Assembly: GCA_963675135.1 (NCBI GenBank)
Contig: OY776124.1
Location: 15,452,677 to 15,516,676 of the forward strand
Reading direction: 5' to 3'
Source of the DNA: Galeopsis tetrahit
Lineage: Eukaryota > Streptophyta > Magnoliopsida > Lamiales > Lamiaceae
DNA length: 64,000 nt
Shown here: piece after piece, positions 47,356 to 58,679 of the stretch
Position numbering within the stretch: position 1 is the stretch's first letter
Layout: each line of letters starts with the position of its first letter
The notes under the pieces: generated by a model
What the model was told of the DNA's origin: nothing
Seen by the model: the letters and a program-made list of their open reading frames with translations, nothing else
Databases searched by the model: none
Position numbers and translations under genes: made by a program

Positions 47356-47480
47356 TGGGGTTATTCAATCTTCACCATGCATCATTAAGAAATGTGATTG
47401 AGAGAATTTTTGGTATTTTCAAATCGCGATTCACAATTTTCAAAACCCACATCCGTTCCCATTTCAAACACAAGAAATGA
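47195..47480 (+). pseudogene. PIF/Harbinger transposase (DDE nuclease) remnant
   Basis: Frames on the + strand read GVRYHLKDFGGQGRHPRNA, then LFNLHHASLRNVIERIFGIF and KSRFTIFKTHIRSHF. The HASLRNVIERxFGxxKxRF block is the conserved C-terminal part of the Harbinger DDE transposase around its catalytic Glu. The first segment is present several times because of the tandem repeat at 47180-47355, which shifts frame and shows the gene is dead. The upstream two thirds of the transposase are missing. Confidence 0.7.
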
Positions 47481-48034
47481 AGATGAGAATAATAATGATG
47501 AATAATAATTTTTTTTTGAACTAATATATTTTTGGTATTTTTTCTAAATAATTTATTTTATATACAAGTGTGTTCGATATACGTTTGCATCAGTTTTAGG
47601 GGCGTAGTTTATGAAAATCCATGTAAATCAATAAAAAATGTGTATTTCAAAATGCTGTCAAATCTATGAAAATTCATATAAATCAAAATAAAAAAGTCAG
47701 TCAAACTCTACAGAGTCTATGGATTTTTTTAATCCACGGACTTTTTAAAGTTCAAAAAAATCCAATAGAATCTCAATTGAATACACCCCTACCTAAAATT
47801 GGTTTTTTTATTTTTTATTTCATATATGTACAATAAATGATGTTTGAATGGTGTGTATAAAAAAGTAAACGAGACCATAATTTTGGGACAAATAGAGTAT
47901 TATGCACTTATTGTGACACTATACAATTCCATGTTTTTTTTAAATAATGGACACGAGAAAATGAAATAAATAAAAGAAAAATGAAGTGAAGTGGAGTGAA
48001 GGAAGAAGAAATAGAACGTAGCGGATGAATTGCA

Positions 48035-49037
48035 TATTGGAAACATTACGCCTGGTACAGTACTGCAATATCGAAATATAAGGATCAGAAAGTCGAGTTA
48101 AGGGAAAACCCTTTTCCCGCAAAACAGAATACGCCCAGGTAGTGCTCGACTGGTTTGGCGTTCCGTTCCCAAAGGTAAAACGACTTCTACTTCGTAAACA
48201 GTAGCACCACTGTAGACGAAGCCTCAACGAACGTACTAAGAGTACGAACTGAACACACATAAATTTATTTTGTAAACACAAGAACAATTTATATTCTTCT
48301 GGGATATATATATTGCGGCAGAGAGGAGAGAATTGAGCGATTGATTCTGAGGGGAAGAGTCTGTATTTATAGACAGATCAAGCCCTTGGAGATTGCATGT
48401 CCGATATTTTCGGAAAACTTCCGATAATTAAGGAAGACGTGGTAAGTGGTTCTTGACCACTACGTTTGAGTTTCAAGGCTCCAGATAATCTTGGAATGTT
48501 CTTGAAGTGATTCGAAATGGGCCAAGCCAAGCCCATAACATCCTTCACCTTCCCACCACTCAAACTCAAAGTTGAATCCTTCAACTTCATTCATTAATTT
48601 CTCACTCACCTAAACTCGGTTTTGAGATATTAAATATACCACGTTCATCTACTCCGAGAGTAGATCGACTATGTCACGTTTAATTATTTAATAATTAACG
48701 TTTAGTCTCTCTAATTAATTTAATTAGATAAGGGTATCAAAACTCAATTAATTTCACATTAATTCAGGAATGTTCTTGAAGTGATTCAAATGGGCCAAGC
48801 CAAGCCCATAAAATCCTTCACCTTCCCACCACTCAAACTCAAAGTTGAATTCTTCAACTTCATTCATTAATTTCTCACTCATCTAAACTCGATTATGAGA
48901 TATTAAATATACCACGTTCATCCCGAAAGTAGATGACTATGTCATGTTTAATTATTTAATAATTAACGTTTAGTCTCTCTAATTAATTTAATTAGATAAG
49001 ATATCAAAACCCAATTAATTTCATATTAATTCCAACA
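48035..49037 (-). mobile_element. Solo LTR of a copia-like element
   Basis: 1003 bases with inverted ends TATTGGAA and TTCCAACA, flanked by a perfect 5-bp duplication TTGCA (48030-48034 and 49038-49042). The minus strand has a TATA box (CTATAAATACAG, about 48362-48373) followed by R/U5-like sequence. U3 holds an internal tandem duplication: about 48500-48770 and 48772-49028. No internal element sequence adjoins it, so it most likely arose by LTR-LTR recombination. Confidence 0.82.
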
Positions 49038-49127
49038 TTGCATACATTTAAAATTTGTTTGGTCTGTACATAAACTGCACATAAAAAATTTATATGTTTT
49101 TATTAATCATTAAGGTTATCATGGTTG

Positions 49128-49233
49128 ACGAAGTTGGATAGCTCAAGTGATTAGAGCACCACTACCTAGGCTTTAGATCCTGGGTTAAGAGATGGGTATT
49201 TAATGTAATTCAGAAAAAAAAAAAAAAAAAAAA
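49128..49233 (+). mobile_element. tRNA-derived SINE
   Basis: It contains a polymerase III box A, TAGCTCAAGTGATTAGAGC (49139-49157), a weaker box B around GATCCTGGGTTAAG (49176-49189) and a 21-base A tail. It is flanked by a 16-base duplication AAGGTTATCATGGTTG (49112-49127 and 49234-49249). The body is very short, about 85 bases, and the box region resembles the plant Au SINE family. Confidence 0.82.
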
Positions 49234-49249
49234 AAGGTTATCATGGTTG

Positions 49250-50414
49250 TTAAATTACAGTTTATATTGCAAAAAAAAAATGTTTATCTTTGTTCTGATG
49301 ACAACTAATTGTTTTTTGATTATATTTGTATCGTTTATCCAACATGTAAATATTTTTTTAACTAATTTTTTTTTTTCGTTTATCCAACATGTAAATATTT
49401 TTTAACTAATTTTTTGATTATATTTGTATCGTTTATCCAACATGTAAATAATTTTTTAACTAATTTTTTTTTTTTCGTTTATCCAACATGTAAATATTTT
49501 TTAACTAATTTTTTTTTTTTTTGAAAGGATTTATTTAACCAATTTCATTTTGTATCAAAGTACATATTCGCATAGTATTATTCAAAAAAGGAAAGTGGGA
49601 AATTTACAATGGGACGGAGGGAGTATAATTTAATTGTGGCATCTCTCTTCTAATAAATAATAATAATAATAAATATAAAATAAAGAAATTAACCTTATAA
49701 TTAAAAAAGGGAAAATATTTAATTTTGAAATTTCATGTATATCCGTATTAACATATTATTTTTAAATTAAAGAATTCCTAAACATAATCAAATTAAAATT
49801 ATAATAAAATTCTAGGTCCTTCCTTCTTCTTTATTAATTAAAAAATTTACATACGTTGTTGATTAGGTCTTCAATTTGTTTTATGGCAAATATTTATGTG
49901 TACTAGTTATATACATGTAACTGAATTCAATTTTTTATTTACCCTCTTTCACACTCACTTCTTTTAGTCTTTTATGCACTTATGTAGTTATGTGTATAAG
50001 TTACATACTTGTAACTAAATCTAATTTTTACATGCCCTATTAGTTATTTACCTTCTTTTTTATTAATTTTACCCCCAATTTTTTTAAAAGAAAATACATG
50101 CAAAAGCCTATATTACCGTTTTATCAATTAAAATACAATTCATTAAAATTATAATTATACACAGACTATCGAGTCACCAATGAATCACCAGTTAAATATT
50201 ATTCTATTTTTTTAACTTTCAAAAAATAAATATAAAAAAAATGTGAAACTCAAAAATAAAATTATAAAATAAAAATTTCAGTTTTTTTTTTTCAAAAAAT
50301 GATCAAAATTTAGGAAAAAAATACAAAAAAAAATCGAAAAAAAAAAACTAAACAAAAAAAAATTCAATTTTTTTCTAATTTGGGTATAAATGTATGAAGT
50401 CAAATTCTTGTATA
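49250..50414. other. AT-rich spacer with local duplications
   Basis: A 50-60-base unit containing CGTTTATCCAACATGTAAAT is present three to four times at 49320-49510. A single Stowaway-type end (GGGACGGAGGGAGTA, 49611-49625) is left from a truncated MITE. From 49885 the sequence departs from the duplicated spacer at 8.3-9.1 kb. No genes. Confidence 0.55.
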
Positions 50415-51062
50415 CACTCAAGTACATGGTGTACTTAAGTGGACTTTTACTAGTCAACTATTGACTGTTGACCGGTCAAACTTTGACTTTTTTTTTCGAA
50501 TTTTTTTTTTCGATATTTCTTTTTTCGATTTTTATTTTGAAAAAGTGTATGTTAGTATATTGAAAAGTGCATCTTTGTTTTTTAAATGAAAAGTGTATGT
50601 TACTATATTGAAAAGTGCAACATTGTTTTTAATGAAAAGTGTATGTTCTTATAACTGAAAAGTGTATGTTATACTAATGAAAAGTGTATGTTATTATAAC
50701 TGAAAAATGTATGATCTATTAATGAAAAGTGTAAGTTATATATTAATGAAAAGTGTATGTTATTATAACTGAAAAATGTATGATCTATTAATGATTATAA
50801 CTGAAAAGTGTATGTTCTATTAATGAAAAGTGTAATTTATATATTAATGAAAAGTGTGTGTTATTATAACTGAAAAGTGTATGCTATTATAACTGAAAAG
50901 TGTATGTTAATATAACTGGAAATAACATTGAAAAATGTAAATTTTCTGTATAAAAAAAAATCGAAATTTTTTTTTTTTTTAAAAATTAAAAAAAAAATCA
51001 AAGTTTGACCGGTCAACAATTGACCAGTCAAAGTCCACTCAAGTACATCATGTACTTGAGTG
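50415..51062. mobile_element. MITE with about 80-bp inverted ends and internal minisatellite
   Basis: Ends CACTCAAGTACATGGTGTAC and, inverted, CACTCAAGTACATGATGTAC continue into GTTGACCGGTCAAACTTTGA on both arms. Between them an irregular 20-30-base repeat (TGAAAAGTGTATGTTATTAT) occurs about 15 times. A target duplication is not obvious. Confidence 0.7.
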
Positions 51063-51171
51063 CACAAGAGACACACTCATGTATGAATATGACATGCTCA
51101 CTTTCTAGCTTTAATCTGATTTATAATAACTAAGATTATTTTGTTATGTGTTCATTATTTCCACATTGATA

Positions 51172-51404
51172 CTCCCTCCGTCTGCCTATAAGCTTCCCAT
51201 TTTACCATTTTGGTCCGTCCGCCTATAAGTTTCCCATACCTTTTTTGATAAGTACTTTTTCTTACACTTCAGTTTATATCTTATTTTTTCTCTCTATCTC
51301 TCTCCTCTCTCAATCACATCACTTGTACTATATCTATTATTTAATCACTTTTCTTAATCTTTGTGCCAAAAAGTAACGTAACACTTATAAGCGGACGGAG
51401 GGAG
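51172..51404. mobile_element. Stowaway MITE
   Basis: Ends CTCCCTCCGTCTGCCTATAAG-type and inverse (CTTATAAGCGGACGGAGGGAG), TA on both sides; 233 bases, non-coding. Confidence 0.87.
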
Positions 51405-52103
51405 TATCTGATTTGTTACAAATTTTTTAAAGTTGTAGATTATTTTTTAAAATTAATTAATAATATGTTTCGAAAAAAAATTAATTAATAATATAATCTA
51501 ATTGAAAAATAAAATATATATTTAGAAACTTGAATGAGTGGAGAATTGGGGAAGAAACCAGCATAATATTGCATCACCTTTATTATTTTTTTTGTGGTCA
51601 TCGCCGTGTTGATGCATTCATATGTTTATTGAGTGTGATTGTATCTATTAATTGAATTGTGTGTTCAGTGTGATTTATTCTCACTTTTGTTCTTCTTACT
51701 AGTTAGTTAATATTAATCTTTTAATATTGATATATTAATTTGCATGGTATGCCTGAAATTATGAATGTGTTAAGTTATGTATTTTTTGTTAAATATATAT
51801 AATATTAGTTTAAATACGATATAGTATTAGTACGTCTATGGTATAGTACTAGTTAATATATTGTATAGTACTAGAGATTAATGTGGGTATAAAAATATTA
51901 TTTAATATATGAACTAATAATATACAATATTTGAACTAATATTATACTATATTTGAACTAGTACCATAAAGTATGTGAACTCGAAACTCAAAAACATTAG
52001 AACTTGTACCAATATAAACTAATATTATACTGTATATGAACTAATACATACAGTACGACATATTAACTAATAATATACCATAATACTTATCAACTGTTAT
52101 CAT

Positions 52104-53056
52104 TAGAGGTGGGCATAAAACCGAAAAAACTGAAAAATCGAACCGAACCGACGAGTTTCGGTTTATTTGGTTCGATTTATTCGGTTTTTCGGTTCGGTTC
52201 GTTGAAATTTTTTAAAATTTCGTTTTTTCGGTTCGATTCGATTTATATTTTCCAAAACCCGAATAAACCGAACCGACCGAATTATAAATAAAAATAAATA
52301 TAATTAATATATATATATATATATATATATGTTCAGATTTTTCCAGATCATGAGTAAGAAGTACTAAGAAGTAATTTTTTGCGGTTTGACACTTAAATTT
52401 TTTTTTCTTCATGAATCATGACTCTTGAGTATTTGAGTTGGATGGATTCCAGATTTTTTACTTCTTACTTCTTTTTCAACCTAAATAGTAGAACAATCAA
52501 AGAAACCCTCACTGTTTTAAAATTCAATTGACATCTCCTTTGTAATATTTTTTTAGCATGTAATAATTGAAATGGCATAATATTGCAATTTTTAGATTAA
52601 TTAGAAGTTGTATAGTATATTAATTAATTAGAAGTTGTATAGTATAGTATAGTATAGTATAGTATAGTATAGTATAGTATAGTATAGTATAGTATATTAA
52701 TTATACTTTTCAGATTTGTTATAGGTTATGTTGGATTTGTTTAATTATATATTTGACTTTATGTAAGATTTGTAATGAGAATTATGTTATGGGGATTTGA
52801 ATTTAATTTTAATTTAATTTTATGCACTATGCAGAATTGAACTTTTGGAATTATTAACTTGTTTTCTTAAAAAAAATTATGCAGGAAAATTCGGTTTAAA
52901 CCGAACCAAACCGAACAAATCGAATTGTAATTCGGTTCGATTCGGTTTTACGAAAAAATCGGTTCGGTTCGGTTCATTTTTTTAAAAAAAATCGGTTATT
53001 TCGGTTTGGTTAAAAATGTCCAAAACCAAACCGAACCAACCGAATGCCCACCCCTA
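52104..53056. mobile_element. Non-autonomous hAT element
   Basis: Inverted ends TAGAGGTGGGCAT and (inverse) TAGGGGTGGGCAT with a perfect 8-bp duplication GTTATCAT (52096-52103 and 53057-53064), the hAT signature. Each end carries about ten copies of ACCGAA/TTCGGT in both orientations, likely subterminal transposase-binding repeats. Inside are an AT run (52306-52330) and an (AGTAT)n array at 52636-52695. No transposase. Confidence 0.88.
52636..52695. repeat. (AGTAT)n microsatellite, about 12 units
   Basis: Perfect pentanucleotide repeat inside the hAT element. Confidence 0.95.
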
Positions 53057-53064
53057 GTTATCAT

Positions 53065-53817
53065 AACACTTATAAACTAAAAATTATATTCATAAAAAAC
53101 TAAAATAAAGTGATTAAAAATGAAAGTTCGAATGAAAAAAATAATTAAACAATGTAAAACGAAGTAAAATTTGTAAGGAATGAGTAAAATTTTGAAAGGA
53201 TAAGGTGAAAATTATACACCAATTAATTAAAGTAAAATAGTACCAATAGAATTGAACACTTGTGGCTAAGAGAGATGAGAGTTTTATTTTTTAAAACAAA
53301 TTATTATTACATTATTTAATACTTAAAAAAATTAATATTATTTTAAAATTTTCTTATTAGACTTTAAAATTCTAGAATAATTATTTGTGGCATAAAAAGA
53401 AAGTAAGTGAAAATAATTATTATTTAAAACACAAATGATAAATAGGAAGAAAAATAATTTTAAAAAATAATATTAAAAAGAGAAATATAAATATCAATTG
53501 GAGTAAAAAAAAAAAAATTAAAAATTAATGGAGTATTATTTTTTAATGATAAAAATTTTTAAAAAATAATTAAAGTAAAATAAAGGCTCATGAAAAAATT
53601 TATATTCTAAATTGATATAATAAACGGGTCATGTGTTACTTGTAATGGGTTATTGAATTGGATATAGTAAATGAGTCATGTGTTATTTGTAATGGATTAT
53701 TGGATTGAATATAGTAATAAGTCATGTGTTATTTGTAATGGGTTATTTGATCCAGTTTACAATGTAACTTGTACACAAGAGTGCAGGCCTTTACTTTATT
53801 AGAGCCACGTCAAAATA
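53065..53817. other. AT-rich spacer
   Basis: No gene. GTCATGTGTTATTTGTAATG recurs three times at 53630-53740 with a period of about 55. Confidence 0.5.
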
Positions 53818-53825
53818 GATATGAT

Positions 53826-54587
53826 TAGGGGTGTGCAAAGTATGGTTCAGACCGATCAAACCGACCGAACCAAACCAGACCATTAAATATGGTTCGGTTT
53901 TGGTTTACGGTTCGATTTACGGTTTTTAGAATTGATTTTTTTTTTAGTATGGTTTGATTTACGGTTTTCACTAATGAAAAACCGCAAAAAATCGAACTTG
54001 TTTTATATATATATATACAATATATATTATATAATATTATCTAAATAAATATTATAGATTTATAATTTTTATATTATATAATCCCTAAACTAGTAAACTC
54101 AAGACATTTTCAAGCCCAATTGCCCAAAGTCAGAAACCCTACTCATTCTCTTCTATTAGTATTTAGCGCTTCTACGTGAATGACGCTCTCAGCTCTCACA
54201 GTTTCACTCAATCTGAAATCTCGAAGAAGACAAAAGTTTGTTGTTTCTTTTTGTGGTAATTTAGTTATTTTTTAACAACTAGTTTGTGAATGTTGTAATA
54301 GCATTTCATCTATTCGAATTATATTTTGAATTATTGGGATTTCATTTTGTCTATTCTATTGAGATTGTGTTTTACAATTTTATTAATTATTGTGTATAGG
54401 GAAAAAAAATGAGCAAAACTACGGTTCGGTCAAAACCGACCGAACCATCCGAAATATTATGGTTTCAAACCGAACGGTTTTTATAAATACGGTTTGATTA
54501 ACGGTTTTTAAAAAAAAGAACGATTTATTGTTTGGTTTACAATTTACGGACGGTTTGATTAACCAAACCGAACCATGCACATCCCTA
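53826..54587. mobile_element. Second non-autonomous hAT element
   Basis: Ends TAGGGGTGTGCAAAG and (inverse) TAGGGATGTGCATGG with a perfect 8-bp duplication GATATGAT (53818-53825 and 54588-54595). Subterminal ACCGAACC/GGTTCGG and ACGGTTT repeats are at both ends, as in the first hAT element. Non-coding. Confidence 0.87.
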
Positions 54588-54595
54588 GATATGAT

Positions 54596-55075
54596 AAATA
54601 ACGCACGAGATTTCATATAATTGGGGTTTTCTTTTCTTTCTTTATTAAATTTATTAAAGACTAATACACACATATACTCACGGGTGTCTCATATATATAT
54701 TATGAAACAACAATTAATATTTCAAAGAGTATTAAAACAAAAAATAGTTTAAGGATCTTTCTTTTGAGATTTTTGATAGTTTAAGGGTCTTTTGATACAT
54801 TATGAAATACAATGAACCCCAAAATCTAAAAATAGGTCAAAATATGTACTTCCTCTATACTTTAAAAGTTTTCATACTCTTATTTTTTTTGTTGGGTAAT
54901 TTTTATGGTAGTCAAATTTTATAAAGTGATTATATAGTCACTTTGTTGAATCGCGCCATGTGGTGTCGTAAACGTCGTAACGACATGATACTTGTTATAC
55001 AGGTTTAAGTTATTTATATTATTTTTTAAATTGTATTTTGTTATTTACTATATTACCATTCTTTTATTTAAATTA

Positions 55076-55136
<61 letters not shown>

Positions 55137-55967
55137 CTGTTCTACCCTTTCTTTATACAAATATTATTATTTTTAAAATTAAATAAACCAATCCAAAATT
55201 TAATTAAATAATAGATTAGTTAAATTACAAATTATGTTTTTTTTCTTCCCCAATTCCAATTAGTCTAGCACGATTTTAAGAATTTTGAGAATGGCTTATT
55301 TCTCCCCAAATTTAATTTGATTTTTTTTTGTTAATAATTGATTTGATTTGTTTTTTGTTATTAATTTTATTAATAACATAAGGGTAAGTATGTAATTTTA
55401 ATATTATATATTTTAATTAAATTAATAAATATAATAAATTATTTTATTGTATAAAGATAAAAATGTAATTTTACAATAATATATTTTAATTAATTTAATT
55501 TAATAGAAAATACAAATTTATAACACATTACGACAAATACGATGATACAAAAAGTAACAGGTCATCAAGTTTAAGCCTTTAGATTAAATTTTTAATGACT
55601 TAGATTAACTGACTACGGTAGTCATTACGACACCCTGACTACATGTAGGAGGTCCCTAGTTAGTTTGTTTCTTAAAAGTTTTTACTATATTCTTACATAG
55701 AAACAATCATCACAATATACATATATTATCCTTCATATCATTACTTTTGAAGCTCACCATATACTCAATTCAATTATTTTATACCACACAGTTTTCAGGA
55801 ATAAAAAAGTATTAATTTAATTATATTTTATAATACTCAAATACATACAAAATAAATATCTAGTCATAATGCATTGAAAGGGCCTTAAAAAATACATTTA
55901 TCAATGTTTATGTCAGTAACACTCTAAAAATATATTTTGTTTTAAAGAACCTTGAAGAATTATTTTT
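54596..55967. other. AT-rich spacer with TA microsatellite
   Basis: No gene. (TA)n at 55081-55131. Blocks near 54898-55010 and 55545-55650 share inverted phrases (TAGTCA...GTCGTAA and TTACGACAC), possibly old inverted ends of another element. Confidence 0.5.
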
Positions 55968-57063
55968 GGAGTAGGCTATATACCCCTCCATACTTGTTAA
56001 ATATACTTCCCGATACGTTCATTCCCCTTCAAAATGGATTATGTTAGATATATTCTCCCTAAAATACCTAATATGCCCTTTTAAACTCCCCCAATTAAAT
56101 ATCTAAATCATAATTTTCCTCTTTTCTTCCCTCCTCCTTCTCCCTCATTCTTCCTCAACCCTTCTTCTTTCTCGAACCTGCCGCCTAGCCACTGTCACCC
56201 GCTCAAGCTCCTTCGTCCAAGTTGTCCGCCGCCAAGTTCCTCCTTTTTTTTTTTAACTTCTGCTCACAGGCGGCGGCGCCTCCCCTCCCTCACTTAGCGA
56301 CGTCGTCGCCTCATCCCTTGCCCTGCCACACCGCTCCACCAAACCGCTGTCCCCTCCTTTTTTTTTTTCTGCAACATGTTGCGCCGGCGCCGCCCCCCTC
56401 ACTCAGCGACATCGCCGCAGCCTCAGCTCCCACCCCCGTTGTTCTGCCTGAATTTCGCCGAAGTCGTTCGCGATTGTTTCCACCTTCTCCCTCTTCTCTC
56501 CCGTATGTCTGTTTCTTCTTCAGGTAGGTTTTTCTCTCTCTTTTTTTTTTTTTTTAATTTAAATTTTTCGATAGGGAGTTGTCGAAAATAAATATTACGG
56601 TCGACAAACTGTTGTCGACCATAATGTTTATTTTTGATAATTTTTTGTCGAAAATTCCTGATTTTTTTTTTGACAAAATATTCTCGACAAAGGTATTTTT
56701 CGTCGACAAATTATAGTCGACGATATGCTCTATGATCGACAAACCAGTGTCGATCGACAAAAGTTTTTTTTTTTTTTTTAGATTTTTAAGTTTTTTTTTT
56801 TTTAAAAAATTTTAATTTGTTTGGACGGCAGTGACCGCCGCTGGAGGTGGAGCGGTATCTGGCGGCGGCAGCGGCAACGGAGGTGGGCGGCGGCTGCTCC
56901 TTGCCATTAGAGTTAGGGCTTACAATTAGGGTTAGGATTTGGGTGTGTGAATTTGAGTGGGAATGTATCTATCATTTTATAATAAGGGCAAATTTATTAT
57001 TAAATTAATAAATTTAGAGGGGGAGTATACTTAACAAAGCTGGAAGGGTAAATAGTCTGGTCC
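55968..57063. mobile_element. Terminal-inverted-repeat element carrying GC-rich gene-like DNA
   Basis: Ends GGAGTAGGCTATATACCCC and (inverse) GGACCAGACTATTTACCCTT match over about 35 bases at roughly three in four. Flanks ATTATTTTT and TGATTTTTA are only loosely alike. The interior has two GC-rich blocks (56150-56520 and 56820-56910) unlike anything nearby, reading as Pro/Ala/Ser-rich coding in several frames, and a cluster of GTCGAC motifs between. This could be a Pack-type element with captured gene pieces. Confidence 0.5.
56222..56527 (+). other. GC-rich open frame in captured-looking DNA
   Basis: 101 codons, MSAAKFLLFFFNFC then Pro/Ala-rich sequence. The low-complexity composition and two T-runs argue against a real protein. 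It may be a fragment of a host gene 5' exon. No family recognised. Confidence 0.25.
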
Positions 57064-57644
57064 TGATTTTTACTTATGAAATGAACTTGGGCCATGGCCT
57101 TTTAATGTGCTTAATAGTTAATTCCTTCAAGTCTTCGGTCATATTAAATGCCACGGTTATACACACACGCAATGGTTGAGGACGCCCACTTGCTTAGAAC
57201 ACCGCTTTAAAATGAGTATTACCACCCAGAAAAATCCAAAATTAATATTCTCTATAAATCACTTATACTGTAAAATTAAAATCACATTTCCACATTTAAT
57301 TCAAATAGACAATTATACATTTCCACATTCAATTCAAATACACTGTTGTAATTTTGGAATGATGTATTTTGGTTTGCTTGGTTTTTTGTGATTTAATGGA
57401 GTTTGTTGTTTAAGCTTTAATGGAGTTTGTTGGGTTGGTTTTTTAAGCTTTTTAGAGTTTGTTGGTTAAGTTTTAATGGAGTTTGGTGTAATTTTTGTTT
57501 ATGTGAAGAACAACGTAAAGAAGTTGGTCCGTGGCCCAAATTAAATCACAGCTGCAATGGCTGATTTGGGTTGCAAAATGGGGCTACTATATGGGCTTCT
57601 AATGGGCTGCGATTTACCCTCTTGTGGGCCACTATTTTTCTTTA
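57064..57644. other. Spacer
   Basis: No gene. A phrase TTTAATGGAGTTTGTTG recurs four times at 57390-57490. Confidence 0.45.
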
Positions 57645-58587
57645 GGCCACGGATAAATTCCCCCCATTTATTATGTGTTCACCCTCCACTCCAATTTAGT
57701 TTTTAAATTAATGGATATAATGACCATTCTACCCATAGGTGTTAGTTCACCACTTTAAACAAAAAGGCTTTGCAATCCTCCCTTTCCACATAATGTACCA
57801 AATGTCGTAAAAAAATTTCACATAATGTCTCAAATTCGAAAAACACTTCCACATAATATCTAAATTGTCGAAAAAAACTTTCACATTATGTGTCAATTTT
57901 CGAACAATAGTTCCAAATTATGTCTCAATTTTCGGAAAATAGTTTCACATTATGTATCACTTTTCTGAATTTTTTTTCAAACAATAGCAAATTAAGATTT
58001 TTTTTTTTATTTAAAGAGGTTGGTTGATGGTAAGGAAGATTACATAGAGGAAGAATATGATGAAGATAAGCATGTCAAATCTGCGAATGAGGGTGTTTGT
58101 CACCGAGTTTTGTGCAAAAATGTGGAAGTTTGTCACCGAGTTTTGTGTAAAAATGTGGAAGTTAGTCACCGAATTTTGTGTGAAAATGTGGAAGTTTGTC
58201 ACCGAGTTTTATGTGAAAATGTGGAAGTTTGTCACCGAGTTTTGTGCAAAAATGTGGAAGTCTTGGCCAAGTTTTGTCACCTAACTCGACGAACCAGACT
58301 CGAGAAGGAATAGAAAAATCCATTTTCGACGTTTCGTCTCCTAATGCCCCATTTTGTGCAAAAATCAAGTTTCTTCAACAACTAAAAGTCTAAATCATTT
58401 ATAATAACAACAGGAATTGCACGATTTCGCTCTAAGAGGGGTTTCTTTGAATTGTGGGTGAACTCAAAACATTTTGTATTGTATATTAATTGTGGGGAAA
58501 GGGGAAAAGGTTATATGTGGTATTTTATGGGGGTGAAATCATCTGGAGGGTAACACATAATAAATATGGGGGCATTTATCCGTGGCC
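57645..58587. mobile_element. Mutator-like element with two internal repeat arrays
   Basis: Ends GGCCACGGATAAATTCCCCC and (inverse) GGCCACGGATAAATGCCCCC continue through TTTATTATGTGTT on both arms (about 45 bases). Flanks TTTTCTTTA (57636-57644) and TTTTCTTTT (58588-58596) agree in 8 of 9. The interior holds a degenerate array of about 34 bases (57780-57965) and a 33-base array (58100-58265). Confidence 0.75.
58020..58313 (+). other. Open frame made of five 11-residue repeats
   Basis: 97 codons: an acidic start (DGKEDYIEEEYDEDKH), then VCHRVLCKNVE repeated five times with small changes, then LAKFCHLTRRTRLEKE. The 33-base unit (GTTTGTCACCGAGTTTTGTG ...) keeps frame, so other frames are open too. 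A preceding in-frame extension might exist but no upstream exon is identified. It may be a fragment carried by the element; a repeat artefact is equally possible. Confidence 0.3.
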
Positions 58588-58679
58588 TTTTCTTTTTCTT
58601 CTCGTATTTTTTTTATTCGTTTTTCTCTATCTTAGCCCTCTTTTCCATATACGGTCTTAAGTTGAGTTCAATAAAGTAC

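Larger units (their letters stand above)
32708..47788. mobile_element. PIF/Harbinger element, split by a nested retroelement
   Basis: The left end GGGGGACGTATTCAATTGAG and right end (inverse GGGTGTATTCAATTGAGATT) are flanked by CTA (32705-32707 and 47789-47791). Left part 32708-33306 and right part 46953-47788 align by eye with the uninterrupted copy at 59679-60676. The right part carries transposase remnants. Without the insertion it would be about 1.4 kb. Confidence 0.8.

Noticed and set aside
52109..52291. 60-codon frame in the hAT end
   Set aside because: Arises from ACCGAA/TTCGG subterminal repeats; no transposase motif.
54992..55186. Hydrophobic frame with (YI)n
   Set aside because: (TA)n microsatellite artefact.
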